Shown in pieces: positions 1 to 5,020 of a DNA stretch of 5,020 bases. Origin of the DNA: an uncultured Asticcacaulis sp. (GTDB taxonomy: Bacteria; Pseudomonadota; Alphaproteobacteria; Caulobacterales; Caulobacteraceae); assembly GCA_946480125.1 (NCBI GenBank), contig CAMLIY010000245.1, forward strand, positions 1 to 5,020. The letters are read 5' to 3'. Below the pieces are notes generated by a model. The model saw only the letters and a program-made list of their open reading frames with translations, was not told where the DNA came from and did not search any database. Each line of letters opens with the position of its first letter. The first letter of the stretch is position 1. Both the position numbers and the translations under genes were made by a program.

Positions 1-1289
1 TCAATGTCCATGAAGGCGCGCGCGTCTATATCGACAAGATCAATATCGTCGGCAATACCCAGACGCTCGACAAGGTTATCCGCCGCCAGATGCTGGTCTC
101 CGAAGGCGACGCCTATAACAAGGCGCTGTTAGAGCGCTCCAAAATGTACGTCCGCGCCCTTGGCTTCTTCAAGCCGGACGAAACCGGTGTGGCGATCACC
201 GAAAAGCCCTCTGCCTTGCCAGGCAAGACCAATATTCAGGTCGCCGTGCTGGAGCAGCCGACCGGTGAGCTGTCATTTGGCGCCGGTTTCTCGTCCATTC
301 AGAAATTCATTCTCGATATTTCGATCGCCCAGCAGAACTTCCGCGGTACGGGCCAGCAGGTGCGCGCCCGTGTTCAGACCGGCTCAATTCAGAAAACAGT
401 GGACTTCTCGTTTACTGAACCGCACTTCATGGGCCGTGATGTGTCCGCGGGCTTCGATTTGTTCCAGAGCTCGTATCACTATAACGGTGTCGACTACTCT
501 ACCGACTCCTACGGCGCCGGCCTGCGACTGGGCTACAGCCTGAACGGCTTCTCGTCCTTGCGCCTGCGTTACAACTATCGCAGCGACGACATCACCTATA
601 CGTCTTCCGATGCCTGTAACGGCCTTCTGTACAGCTGCGGCACCGGTGTGACCTCCAGCGTCGGTTACTCGCTGGCCTTTGATCTGCGCAATGACTATGT
701 TCAGCCGACACGCGGCTGGATGTTCACCCTGCGTCAGGATTTCGCTGGCCTGGGCGGGGATGTGAAGTACGTCAGTTCTGAACTCGAAGGTCACTGGTAT
801 CACGGCTTCAAGAAGGACATGATCCTGCATGTCTCCGGTACCGCCGGTTCGATCATTCCGTGGCGTGGCGATGCCATCCGCATCAATGACCGGTTCTTCA
901 AGGGCGGTGATACGATGCGCGGCTTCGAATACGCCGGCATGGGGCCGCGCGACACCTCCACAGGCTATGCGCTTGGTGGCCAGACCTATGGTATCGTATC
1001 GACCGAACTGGGAATTCCCAACGGTCTGCCTGACCAGTATGGCCTTAAAACCGCTCTATTTGTCGATTTAGGTACGCTCGGCAATGTTGACGATCGCCTA
1101 AAGATTGACTCCACTGGTAAGCCGCTTACCAATATTGTTGATGATATGTCTCTCAGGGCTTCGGCGGGTATCACCATCCGCTGGAAGTCTCCGATGGGGC
1201 CGGTGCAGTTCGATCTGAGCCAGGTTCTGTCTAAAGAGTCATACGACAAGGTTGAATCTTTCCGCTTCTCGCAATCCACGCAATTCTAA
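1..1289 (+). CDS. bamA: BamA outer-membrane protein assembly factor, 3' part (last POTRA domain and beta-barrel)
   Basis: BamA is the core of the BAM complex, which folds and inserts beta-barrel proteins into the outer membrane. The gene starts upstream of the window. The first full codon is at 3, and reading in frame from there (before the first in-window ATG at 90) gives RVYIDKINIVGNTQTLDKVI, a clear POTRA-domain start, so the ATG at 90 is internal. About 428 residues are present: roughly 75 of the last POTRA domain, then a barrel of about 350. Family landmarks in order are LGFF ending the POTRA, NFRGTGQQ and FTEPHFMGRD in the early strands, and MRGFEYAGMGPRD, which carries the conserved loop-6 RGF (codons 918-926; E. 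coli has VRGF). The C-terminus is ESFRFSQSTQF, ending in an aromatic residue as expected of an outer-membrane beta-signal. Two Cys (codons 615-617 and 636-638) lie seven residues apart in a probable extracellular loop. The stop is at 1287-1289, and skp follows 14 bp later, as in the usual cluster. Confidence 0.96.
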   Translation, partial: NVHEGARVYIDKINIVGNTQTLDKVIRRQMLVSEGDAYNKALLERSKMYVRALGFFKPDETGVAITEKPSALPGKTNIQVAVLEQPTGELSFGAGFSSIQKFILDISIAQQNFRGTGQQVRARVQTGSIQKTVDFSFTEPHFMGRDVSAGFDLFQSSYHYNGVDYSTDSYGAGLRLGYSLNGFSSLRLRYNYRSDDITYTSSDACNGLLYSCGTGVTSSVGYSLAFDLRNDYVQPTRGWMFTLRQDFAGLGGDVKYVSSELEGHWYHGFKKDMILHVSGTAGSIIPWRGDAIRINDRFFKGGDTMRGFEYAGMGPRDTSTGYALGGQTYGIVSTELGIPNGLPDQYGLKTALFVDLGTLGNVDDRLKIDSTGKPLTNIVDDMSLRASAGITIRWKSPMGPVQFDLSQVLSKESYDKVESFRFSQSTQF

Positions 1290-1303
1290 AGCAGTCCCCA
1301 GAG

Positions 1304-2032
1304 ATGAACAAAACAATGAAAAAAACCTCCCTTTTCCTTATCGCCTCCGCCGCCGTTCTGATGTGTGGTGCAGGTACCCAGGTCCTGGCGCAAGCCGCCG
1401 CTCCGGCAGCCGCCACGCAGCCGACGCCTACGCCGCCGACCTTCGGCGCCGCCGTTGCCGGCCAATGTGTGCTCGACGAACAAACCGCCATGTCGACTTC
1501 CAACATGGGCAAGGCCGCTTCGGATCGTCTGGTCCAGTTGAAGGGTGTCGTCGACAGTGAGCTCGGCGCTGAAGGCAAGGCTGTCGAAGATGAATACAAG
1601 GCCCTGGCCGCCTCGCAGAAAACCAGCTCGGCAACGCCGGCCGGCAAGACGGCCTGGGAAGGCAAGGCTCAGGCGTGGGAAACCAAGCGTCAGGCGTTCC
1701 AGGCCAAGGTGCAGCAACGTAATCAGGAAATGCAGTACACCCAGCAGGAAGTCATGCAGGCCATTTTCCAGAAGATGATTCCGCAAATCAATGCGGTTGT
1801 CACTGCAAAAGGCTGTGCCACGGTTCTCTCCGCAGACTCGCTGTTGCATTATGACCTGACTGCGAATACCAATGGTTCGCCGACTCAGACCAGCTTCCTC
1901 TACGCCAACCCCGCGATGAACATCACCACGGACGTTGTAGCCAAGATGAATGCCACGGGTGAGACCCTGCCGTCTTTCGATCGCGTCAAGCTTGACCAGC
2001 CGGCGGCGGGAGCAGCACCCGCAAAGAAGTAA
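1304..2032 (+). CDS. skp: OmpH/Skp-family periplasmic chaperone
   Basis: Skp-type proteins bind unfolded outer-membrane proteins in the periplasm and deliver them to BAM. From the ATG at 1304 the protein has 242 residues; an in-frame ATG at 1316 (MKKTSLFL) is an equally good start. Neither has a strong Shine-Dalgarno; GAGA at 1301-1304 lies 11 bases before the second ATG. The N-terminus is a classic signal peptide: Lys at 3, 6 and 7, a hydrophobic core at about 10-24, and likely cleavage after VLA (29) or AQA (31). An Ala/Pro/Thr-rich linker (about 31-46) follows. Then come a helix rich in charged residues (about 65-105), a turn with SSATPAG (108-114) and a second Gln-rich helix (about 115-160), matching the coiled-coil tentacle of OmpH proteins. 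It is longer than E. coli Skp (about 160 residues) because of the linker and a C-terminal tail ending in AAPAKK. The mature protein has two Cys (55 and 171). Assignment rests on architecture plus position between bamA and lpxD, since the family is weakly conserved. Confidence 0.88.
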   Translation: MNKTMKKTSLFLIASAAVLMCGAGTQVLAQAAAPAAATQPTPTPPTFGAAVAGQCVLDEQTAMSTSNMGKAASDRLVQLKGVVDSELGAEGKAVEDEYKALAASQKTSSATPAGKTAWEGKAQAWETKRQAFQAKVQQRNQEMQYTQQEVMQAIFQKMIPQINAVVTAKGCATVLSADSLLHYDLTANTNGSPTQTSFLYANPAMNITTDVVAKMNATGETLPSFDRVKLDQPAAGAAPAKK

Positions 2033-2034
2033 GC

Positions 2035-2040
2035 AAGAGA
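2035..2040 (+). promoter_or_regulatory. Probable ribosome binding site of lpxD
   Basis: AAGAGA lies 11 bases before the ATG at 2052, within the 19-bp gap after skp. It is weak, but it supports 2052 over the in-frame ATG at 1950, which would overlap the end of skp by 83 bp and add 34 residues unlike LpxD. Confidence 0.5.
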
Positions 2041-2051
2041 TAACACCATTC

Positions 2052-3080
2052 ATGCCTGATCCGCGTTTTTTTGATATCGGTTCAAAAACAGACCTGGATC
2101 AGGTGATGGCGTTAACCTCCAGCCGGCTTAGTGTGCCGGACAAGAAGGGGAGCGGGTTCATAACAGCCTGCGCCCCTTTGTCGTTTGGTGGCGTCGGTAA
2201 AGCGGCTTTTTTCAGTGACCGGCGCTACCTGACCAGTCTGCATCGCACCGAAGCGGAGTTCGTCTTCGTGCCGGCGGATTTTGTCGAGCATGTGCCACCG
2301 GCCAGTGTCGCGCTTGTGACAGCCAGTCCGCAGGCGGCCTGGTCTCGTCTGGCGACGCAGCTTTATCGTCCGCGCCGGCATGAGGGTGCGCAGGCCATCC
2401 ATCCCAGTGTCAAAATGGAAGCGGACGTGACGCTGGGCATTGGCGTCGTCATTGGCCAGGATGTCGAGATTGGCGCCGGCACACGTATCGAGGCCTATGC
2501 CGTCATTGGCCCGGGGTGCCGCATTGGGCGCGACTGCCGTATCGGGCCACACAGTACGATCTATTGCGCGCTGCTTGGTGATCGCGTTCAGGTCCTCTCA
2601 GGCGCGCATATCGGCGAAGCCGGCTTTGGCGTCAGTGGCGACGCGAAGGGGCTTATCGATGTGCCGCAACTCGGCCGCGTCATTTTGCAGGATGACGTCA
2701 GTATTGGGTCCGGCGCCTGTATTGATCGCGGCGCTTACGACGATACCGTCATCGGCGAAGCGACAAAGATCGACAATATGGTGCAGATTGGCCACAACTG
2801 TCAGATAGGGCGCAATTGTATTCTGGCGGCCCACACCGGCATATCCGGGTCTGTCAAGGTGGGTGACGGCGCTATGTTTGGTGGCCGGGCCGGCGTCATC
2901 GATCATATTGAAGTGGGCGCGGGCGCTAAGATAGCCGCCGGCGCCTGTGTATTTAAGGATGTACCGGCTGCCACCATGGTATCCGGATTTCCGGCGCGAC
3001 CCTCGCGGCAGTTTTTGCGCGAAATGGTGTGGCTGGAAAAAAATGCGATGACAAAGGACAAGGGGCAAGAGCCGAGATGA
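2052..3080 (+). CDS. lpxD: UDP-3-O-(3-hydroxyacyl)glucosamine N-acyltransferase LpxD
   Basis: LpxD adds the second 3-hydroxyacyl chain, from acyl-ACP, to the 2-amino group of UDP-3-O-acylglucosamine, the third step of lipid A synthesis in the cytoplasm. The start at 2052 gives 342 residues (MPDPRFFDIG), almost the same as E. coli LpxD (341). The N-terminal uridine-binding domain (about 1-110) contains AAFFSDRRYL (51-60), matching the family segment with aromatic residues that stack on uracil. From AIHPSV (115-120) a left-handed parallel beta-helix of hexapeptide repeats begins. QLGRVILQDD and ACIDRGAYDDTVIG (about 206-235) are diagnostic of LpxD. QIGHN supplies the catalytic His at 248, equivalent to E. 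coli H239, and a second His at 261 lies in AAHTG. A short helical C-terminal tail includes FLREMVWLEKNAM. The stop overlaps the fabZ start by four bases (ATGA), so translation of the two is probably coupled. Nothing looks broken. Confidence 0.97.
   Translation: MPDPRFFDIGSKTDLDQVMALTSSRLSVPDKKGSGFITACAPLSFGGVGKAAFFSDRRYLTSLHRTEAEFVFVPADFVEHVPPASVALVTASPQAAWSRLATQLYRPRRHEGAQAIHPSVKMEADVTLGIGVVIGQDVEIGAGTRIEAYAVIGPGCRIGRDCRIGPHSTIYCALLGDRVQVLSGAHIGEAGFGVSGDAKGLIDVPQLGRVILQDDVSIGSGACIDRGAYDDTVIGEATKIDNMVQIGHNCQIGRNCILAAHTGISGSVKVGDGAMFGGRAGVIDHIEVGAGAKIAAGACVFKDVPAATMVSGFPARPSRQFLREMVWLEKNAMTKDKGQEPR
3060..3065 (+). promoter_or_regulatory. Probable ribosome binding site of fabZ
   Basis: AAGGGG lies inside the end of lpxD, 11 bases before the ATG at 3077. 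It favours the start at 3077, which also forms the ATGA overlap with the lpxD stop, over the in-frame ATG at 3029. Confidence 0.55.
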
Positions 3081-3565
3081 GTGAGATAAACGATGATGCG
3101 CCCGATGCAAACGATACGCAGGCATCTGTTGATTATGCCGAAATCCTTAAGCGCATTCCGCATCGCTATCCTTTTTTGCTGATTGATCGCGGTGAAGACT
3201 GGGTAAAGAACAAGTCGATGGTCGGCATCAAGAATGTCACCTTCAATGAACCGTTTTTCAATGGTCACTTTCCCGAAAATCCGGTCATGCCCGGCGTGCT
3301 GCTGATCGAGGCCATGGGCCAGACCGGCGCCGTGCTGATGTCGAAATCTTTGGATGCAGATGTTGAAGGCAAGACCATCTTCTTTATGTCGGTGGATGGT
3401 GTAAAGTTCCGCAGTCCGGTCCGTCCCGGCGATGTGGTGCGGATGCCGGTGGAAGTGGTGCGTCATCGCGGTGACATCTTCAAATTCCGTGGCGAAGCCT
3501 ATGTAAACGACAAGATTGTTTGTGAAGCCGAATTTGCCGCCATGGTGGTAGAGAGCCCGAAATGA
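3077..3565 (+). CDS. fabZ: 3-hydroxyacyl-[acyl-carrier-protein] dehydratase FabZ
   Basis: FabZ dehydrates 3-hydroxyacyl-ACP to trans-2-enoyl-ACP in fatty acid elongation. It draws on the same 3-hydroxyacyl-ACP pool as LpxA and LpxD, which explains its place among lipid A genes. The 162-residue protein has a single hot-dog fold. An acidic, probably disordered leader (about 1-18) makes it slightly longer than E. coli FabZ (151). [12 protein letters not shown] (27-38) is the family's opening motif. [22 protein letters not shown] (61-82) carries the active site, with catalytic His64 and Glu78. The 14-residue spacing equals that of H49/E63 in characterised FabZ. Gly81 replaces the more usual Ala in the EAMAQTG helix, a mild change. 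[10 protein letters not shown] marks the later strands. The gene overlaps lpxD upstream and lpxA downstream by four bases each. An upstream ATG at 3029 would extend it into lpxD with unrelated sequence and was not chosen. Confidence 0.97.
   Translation: MSEINDDAPDANDTQASVDYAEILKRIPHRYPFLLIDRGEDWVKNKSMVGIKNVTFNEPFFNGHFPENPVMPGVLLIEAMGQTGAVLMSKSLDADVEGKTIFFMSVDGVKFRSPVRPGDVVRMPVEVVRHRGDIFKFRGEAYVNDKIVCEAEFAAMVVESPK
3550..3555 (+). promoter_or_regulatory. Probable ribosome binding site of lpxA
   Basis: AGAGAG near the end of fabZ is six bases before the lpxA ATG at 3562, a good distance. Together with the ATGA overlap it suggests re-initiation and local binding by the ribosome. Confidence 0.5.
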
Positions 3566-4356
3566 CCGTAACCATACATCCGACCGCGATCGTTTCCGAA
3601 GGCGCGCAGCTTGGCGAGGGGGTCCAGATTGGGCCCTATTGCATTGTCGGGCCTAAGGTGACGCTCAAAGACCGGACGGTGTTGAAATCGCATGCGGTCA
3701 TTGATGGCGTAACGGAGATCGGCGCCGATGGCGTCATTCATCCCTTTGCCTGTCTGGGGGGGGCGCCGCAGCACCTGGCGCACAAGGGGGAGCCGACCAA
3801 ACTGATCGTCGGTGACCGCGTTCTGGTACGTGAGAATGTCATCATGCACACCGGCACCGAAAAGGGTGGCGGCGTGACCTTAGTCGGCAATGACTGCATG
3901 TTCATGGCGGGATCGGGCATCGCGCATGACTGCATTCTCGGCAATAACGTCATCATGGCCAACCAGGCTTCGATCGGCGGTCATGTGCAGGTCGGCGATT
4001 TTGTGTTCCTAGGTGGATCGTGCGCGGTGCATCAGTTCGCGCGCCTGGGCCGCTATTGTTTTATCGGCGGCGGCGCCATCGTGACCAAGGACGTCATCCC
4101 CTATGGCTCGGTTTGGGGCAATCATGCGCGGCTTGAAGGTCTGAACCTGGTCGGTTTGAAGCGCCGTGGCTTTTCGCGCGAACTGATCCTGGCGCTGCGC
4201 ACGGCCTACCGCATGATGTTCGCCGAAGAAGGCACCTTTCAGGAGCGCCTCGATGACGTGCTGGAGAATTTCTCCGATATTGACCAGGTGGTTGAAATCG
4301 TGCGGTTTATCCGCGAGGATTCGTCGCGGCCGATCTGTTTGCCGTCGGACAGTTGA
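3562..4356 (+). CDS. lpxA: Acyl-ACP--UDP-N-acetylglucosamine O-acyltransferase LpxA, with unusual active-site residues
   Basis: LpxA transfers a 3-hydroxyacyl chain from ACP to position 3 of UDP-GlcNAc (or of its 3-amino analogue in some bacteria), the first step of lipid A synthesis. The 264-residue protein matches E. coli LpxA (262) in length and architecture: beta-helix hexapeptides from IHPTAIV (5-11) to about 185, then the helical C-terminal domain with [12 protein letters not shown]. By ungapped alignment with E. coli from memory, catalytic H125 is His122 (GIAHDC), H144 is His141, H160 is His157 and R204/R205 are Arg201/Arg202. Three other E. coli site residues differ: D74 is His71, K76 is Ala73 (segment QHLAHKGEP) and H122 is Gly119. 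The acyl-length ruler position E. coli G173 is Gly170. A run of eight G (3756-3763) lies in the gene, and the frame is intact. The gene overlaps fabZ by four bases, and a palindromic element follows its stop. Identity is secure; substrate preference is open. Confidence 0.96.
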   Translation: MTVTIHPTAIVSEGAQLGEGVQIGPYCIVGPKVTLKDRTVLKSHAVIDGVTEIGADGVIHPFACLGGAPQHLAHKGEPTKLIVGDRVLVRENVIMHTGTEKGGGVTLVGNDCMFMAGSGIAHDCILGNNVIMANQASIGGHVQVGDFVFLGGSCAVHQFARLGRYCFIGGGAIVTKDVIPYGSVWGNHARLEGLNLVGLKRRGFSRELILALRTAYRMMFAEEGTFQERLDDVLENFSDIDQVVEIVRFIREDSSRPICLPSDS

Positions 4357-4374
4357 CGCCATTTCGTTATGGGG

Positions 4375-4395
4375 TGTGGGGTCTGTGACCCCACA
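4375..4395. repeat. Left terminal hairpin
   Basis: TGTGGGGTC (4375-4383) pairs perfectly with GACCCCACA (4387-4395) around a three-base loop, TGT, giving nine pairs. It begins 18 bases after the lpxA stop. No T-run follows, so it is not a typical intrinsic terminator. Confidence 0.8.
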
Positions 4396-4400
4396 TTCCT

Positions 4401-4453
4401 TGTCTTCCTTTTCTTCCCGCCAATGAGGCGGGGAAGAAAAGGAAATTAAGACA
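4401..4453. repeat. Central long hairpin
   Basis: TTCCTTTTCTTCCC (4405-4418) plus GCC (4419-4421) pairs with GGC (4427-4429) and GGGAAGAAAAGGAA (within 4430-4444). This gives 17 pairs with one bulged G and a loop of AATGA (4422-4426). TGTC (4401-4404) can add four more pairs with GACA (4450-4453) across a bulge, ATTAA. One arm is almost pure pyrimidine and the other almost pure purine. There is no T-run after the stem on either strand. Confidence 0.8.
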
Positions 4454-4471
4454 TGGGGCCATAGGCCCCAT
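4453..4471. repeat. Right terminal hairpin
   Basis: ATGGGGCC (4453-4460) pairs perfectly with GGCCCCAT (4464-4471) around the loop ATA. It is the inverted, diverged partner of the hairpin at 4375-4395 and ends 21 bases before the lpxI start codon. Confidence 0.8.
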
Positions 4472-4481
4472 ACCCCGAAAC

Positions 4482-4487
4482 AAAGGG
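4482..4487 (+). promoter_or_regulatory. Ribosome binding site of lpxI
   Basis: AAAGGG five bases before the ATG at 4493 is the best Shine-Dalgarno in the window. It sits just outside the palindromic element, so lpxI can be translated independently of lpxA, unlike the overlapping genes upstream. Confidence 0.65.
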
Positions 4488-4492
4488 TGCTC

Positions 4493-5020
4493 ATGTCCAA
4501 CACCAAACTTGCCCTGATCTCCGGCGGCGGCGCTCTGCCCGTCGAAATCGCCCGCTACCTGAAGCGAACTGAGCGGCCCTACACAGTCATTCGTATTGAC
4601 CGCCTGTCAGATGCCGAACTCAATGATCATCCCGGCCATACCCTCGGTCTGGGCGATTTCCCCCGCTTGTTTGAGATACTGGCGGCAGAGCAGGTCAAGG
4701 CTGTGACCATGTGCGGCTATGTCCAGCGACCGGATTTCGACATCATGCAGAAAGACCCGCATCTGCACAGCATCCAGTCAGCGGGCAGAGGCGGGGACGA
4801 TTCCCTGCTGCGCCAGGTCGCCAAGGTGATCGCCAGCCAGGGCTATCATATCGAAGGCGCCCATGAGGCCAATCCGGACCTGCTGATTGGCGCGGGCCTG
4901 CAAGCGGGGCCGGACCCGTCTCCCGAAGCCATGGAGGATGCGCAGGAGGCCATGCGCGTGGCGGGGGCTATCGGTGCGCTCGATATCGGCCAGGCGGTTG
5001 TTGTGGCCGGCCGGATCACC
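4493..5020 (+). CDS. lpxI: UDP-2,3-diacylglucosamine pyrophosphatase LpxI, 5' part
   Basis: LpxI hydrolyses UDP-2,3-diacylglucosamine to lipid X (2,3-diacylglucosamine 1-phosphate) and UMP. It replaces the unrelated LpxH in many alphaproteobacteria and was characterised in Caulobacter crescentus. The open frame runs from 4493 to the window edge with no stop, giving 176 residues of a family usually about 270-280. Family landmarks are LALISGGGALP (6-16, the glycine-rich N-terminal loop), LGLGDFPRL (51-59), AVTMCGYVQRP (70-80), GRGGDDSLLR (98-107), EGAHEANPDLL (121-131) and GALDIGQAVVV (161-171). These match the conserved LpxI pattern as I recall it. The C-terminal catalytic domain with the essential Asp lies beyond the window. 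A good ribosome site precedes the start. lpxB would be expected next by comparison with related clusters, but it is not visible. The 136-bp gap and palindrome separate it from lpxA, so it may be transcribed by read-through or from its own promoter; none is recognisable. Confidence 0.95.
   Translation, partial: MSNTKLALISGGGALPVEIARYLKRTERPYTVIRIDRLSDAELNDHPGHTLGLGDFPRLFEILAAEQVKAVTMCGYVQRPDFDIMQKDPHLHSIQSAGRGGDDSLLRQVAKVIASQGYHIEGAHEANPDLLIGAGLQAGPDPSPEAMEDAQEAMRVAGAIGALDIGQAVVVAGRIT

Larger units (their letters stand above)
4371..4476. repeat. Composite palindromic intergenic element with diverged inverted terminal copies
   Basis: This element fills most of the 136-bp gap between lpxA and lpxI. 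Its ends, 4371-4396 and the reverse complement of 4451-4476, match at 20 of 26 positions by direct reading, and all six differences are transitions. Each end is itself a hairpin, and a third, longer hairpin sits between them. No open reading frame or clear target-site duplication is visible. The structure resembles REP-type or MITE-like repeats of bacterial intergenic regions, but whether it is repeated elsewhere in the genome cannot be seen here. It could equally be a locus-specific RNA structure in the lpxA-lpxI transcript. Confidence 0.8.

Noticed and set aside
384..830. Minus-strand open frame opposite bamA
   Set aside because: It lies wholly within the conserved BamA barrel and shows no recognisable domain.
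1352..1369. Lipoprotein signal in the Skp-like protein (Cys21 in VLMCG)
   Set aside because: Met precedes the Cys where a lipobox needs Gly, Ala or Ser, and a better signal peptidase I site (VLA or AQA) lies downstream.
1950..2051. Upstream in-frame start for lpxD
   Set aside because: It would overlap skp by 83 bp and add a leader unlike LpxD; the start at 2052 gives the family length and has a ribosome site.
1286..2053. Long minus-strand open frame opposite skp (255 codons)
   Set aside because: Its translation is Arg/Gly/Leu-rich low-complexity sequence, and the plus strand here encodes a clear signal peptide and coiled-coil protein in cluster context. It is a shadow of high-GC coding sequence.
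3037..3043. A7 run near the end of lpxD as a programmed frameshift site
   Set aside because: Both lpxD and fabZ are complete in their own frames with normal ends, so no frameshift is needed.
3029..3076. Upstream in-frame start for fabZ
   Set aside because: The extra 16 residues come from the lpxD end in another frame; the ATGA overlap and AAGGGG support 3077.
4318..4322. GANTC (CcrM) sites as a sign of a Caulobacter-type methylation-associated intergenic repeat
   Set aside because: GANTC sites occur sparsely through the coding regions, for example at 504, 1107, 1236, 1254, 1835, 1882, 4318 and 4799, but none lies in the palindromic element, so that known repeat class is not supported.
4401..4453. 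Intrinsic terminator after lpxA
   Set aside because: The stem is strong, but no T-run follows on the plus strand (AATTAAGACA) or on the minus strand, so a standard Rho-independent terminator is not supported.
4009..4506. Minus-strand open frame across the lpxA end and the intergenic palindrome
   Set aside because: Most of it is antisense to conserved lpxA, and the rest is the inverted-repeat element; the product has no recognisable motif.

Overview
The window is a tightly packed, single-strand (+) block of outer-membrane biogenesis genes in the order bamA (3' part) - skp/ompH - lpxD - fabZ - lpxA - [136-bp gap with a composite palindrome] - lpxI (5' part). This is the conserved proteobacterial bamA-skp-lpxD-fabZ-lpxA cluster. 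LpxI, rather than LpxH, as the next lipid A enzyme points to an alphaproteobacterium. Protein character, moderately high GC and the presence of LpxI fit Caulobacteraceae, perhaps Asticcacaulis. The genus is an inference from general resemblance, not a database match.

Layout: positions 1-1289 hold the last POTRA domain and the whole beta-barrel of BamA. Positions 1304-2032 encode a secreted OmpH/Skp-type periplasmic chaperone. Positions 2052-3080 (lpxD), 3077-3565 (fabZ) and 3562-4356 (lpxA) are nearly contiguous; lpxD/fabZ and fabZ/lpxA each overlap by four bases (ATGA). Positions 4357-4492 are noncoding and are largely filled by a 106-bp inverted-repeat element. Positions 4493-5020 encode the first 176 residues of LpxI, which runs off the window.

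Function: LpxA and LpxD are the first and second acyltransferases of lipid A synthesis, and LpxI cleaves the UDP-diacylglucosamine made after LpxD. FabZ dehydrates 3-hydroxyacyl-ACP, the same acyl pool that feeds LpxA and LpxD, so it sets the balance between phospholipid and lipid A. BamA and Skp insert and chaperone outer-membrane proteins. The cluster therefore couples the protein and LPS sides of outer-membrane assembly.

Most of the content is ordinary core genome. Two things deserve a second look. One is the lpxA-lpxI intergenic element, whose two terminal hairpins are diverged inverted copies of each other and differ at paired, compensatory positions. The other is LpxA, which keeps the catalytic His but has replaced three residues equivalent to E. 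coli D74, K76 and H122 in the active site. I found no RNA gene, CRISPR array, transposase gene or convincing promoter.
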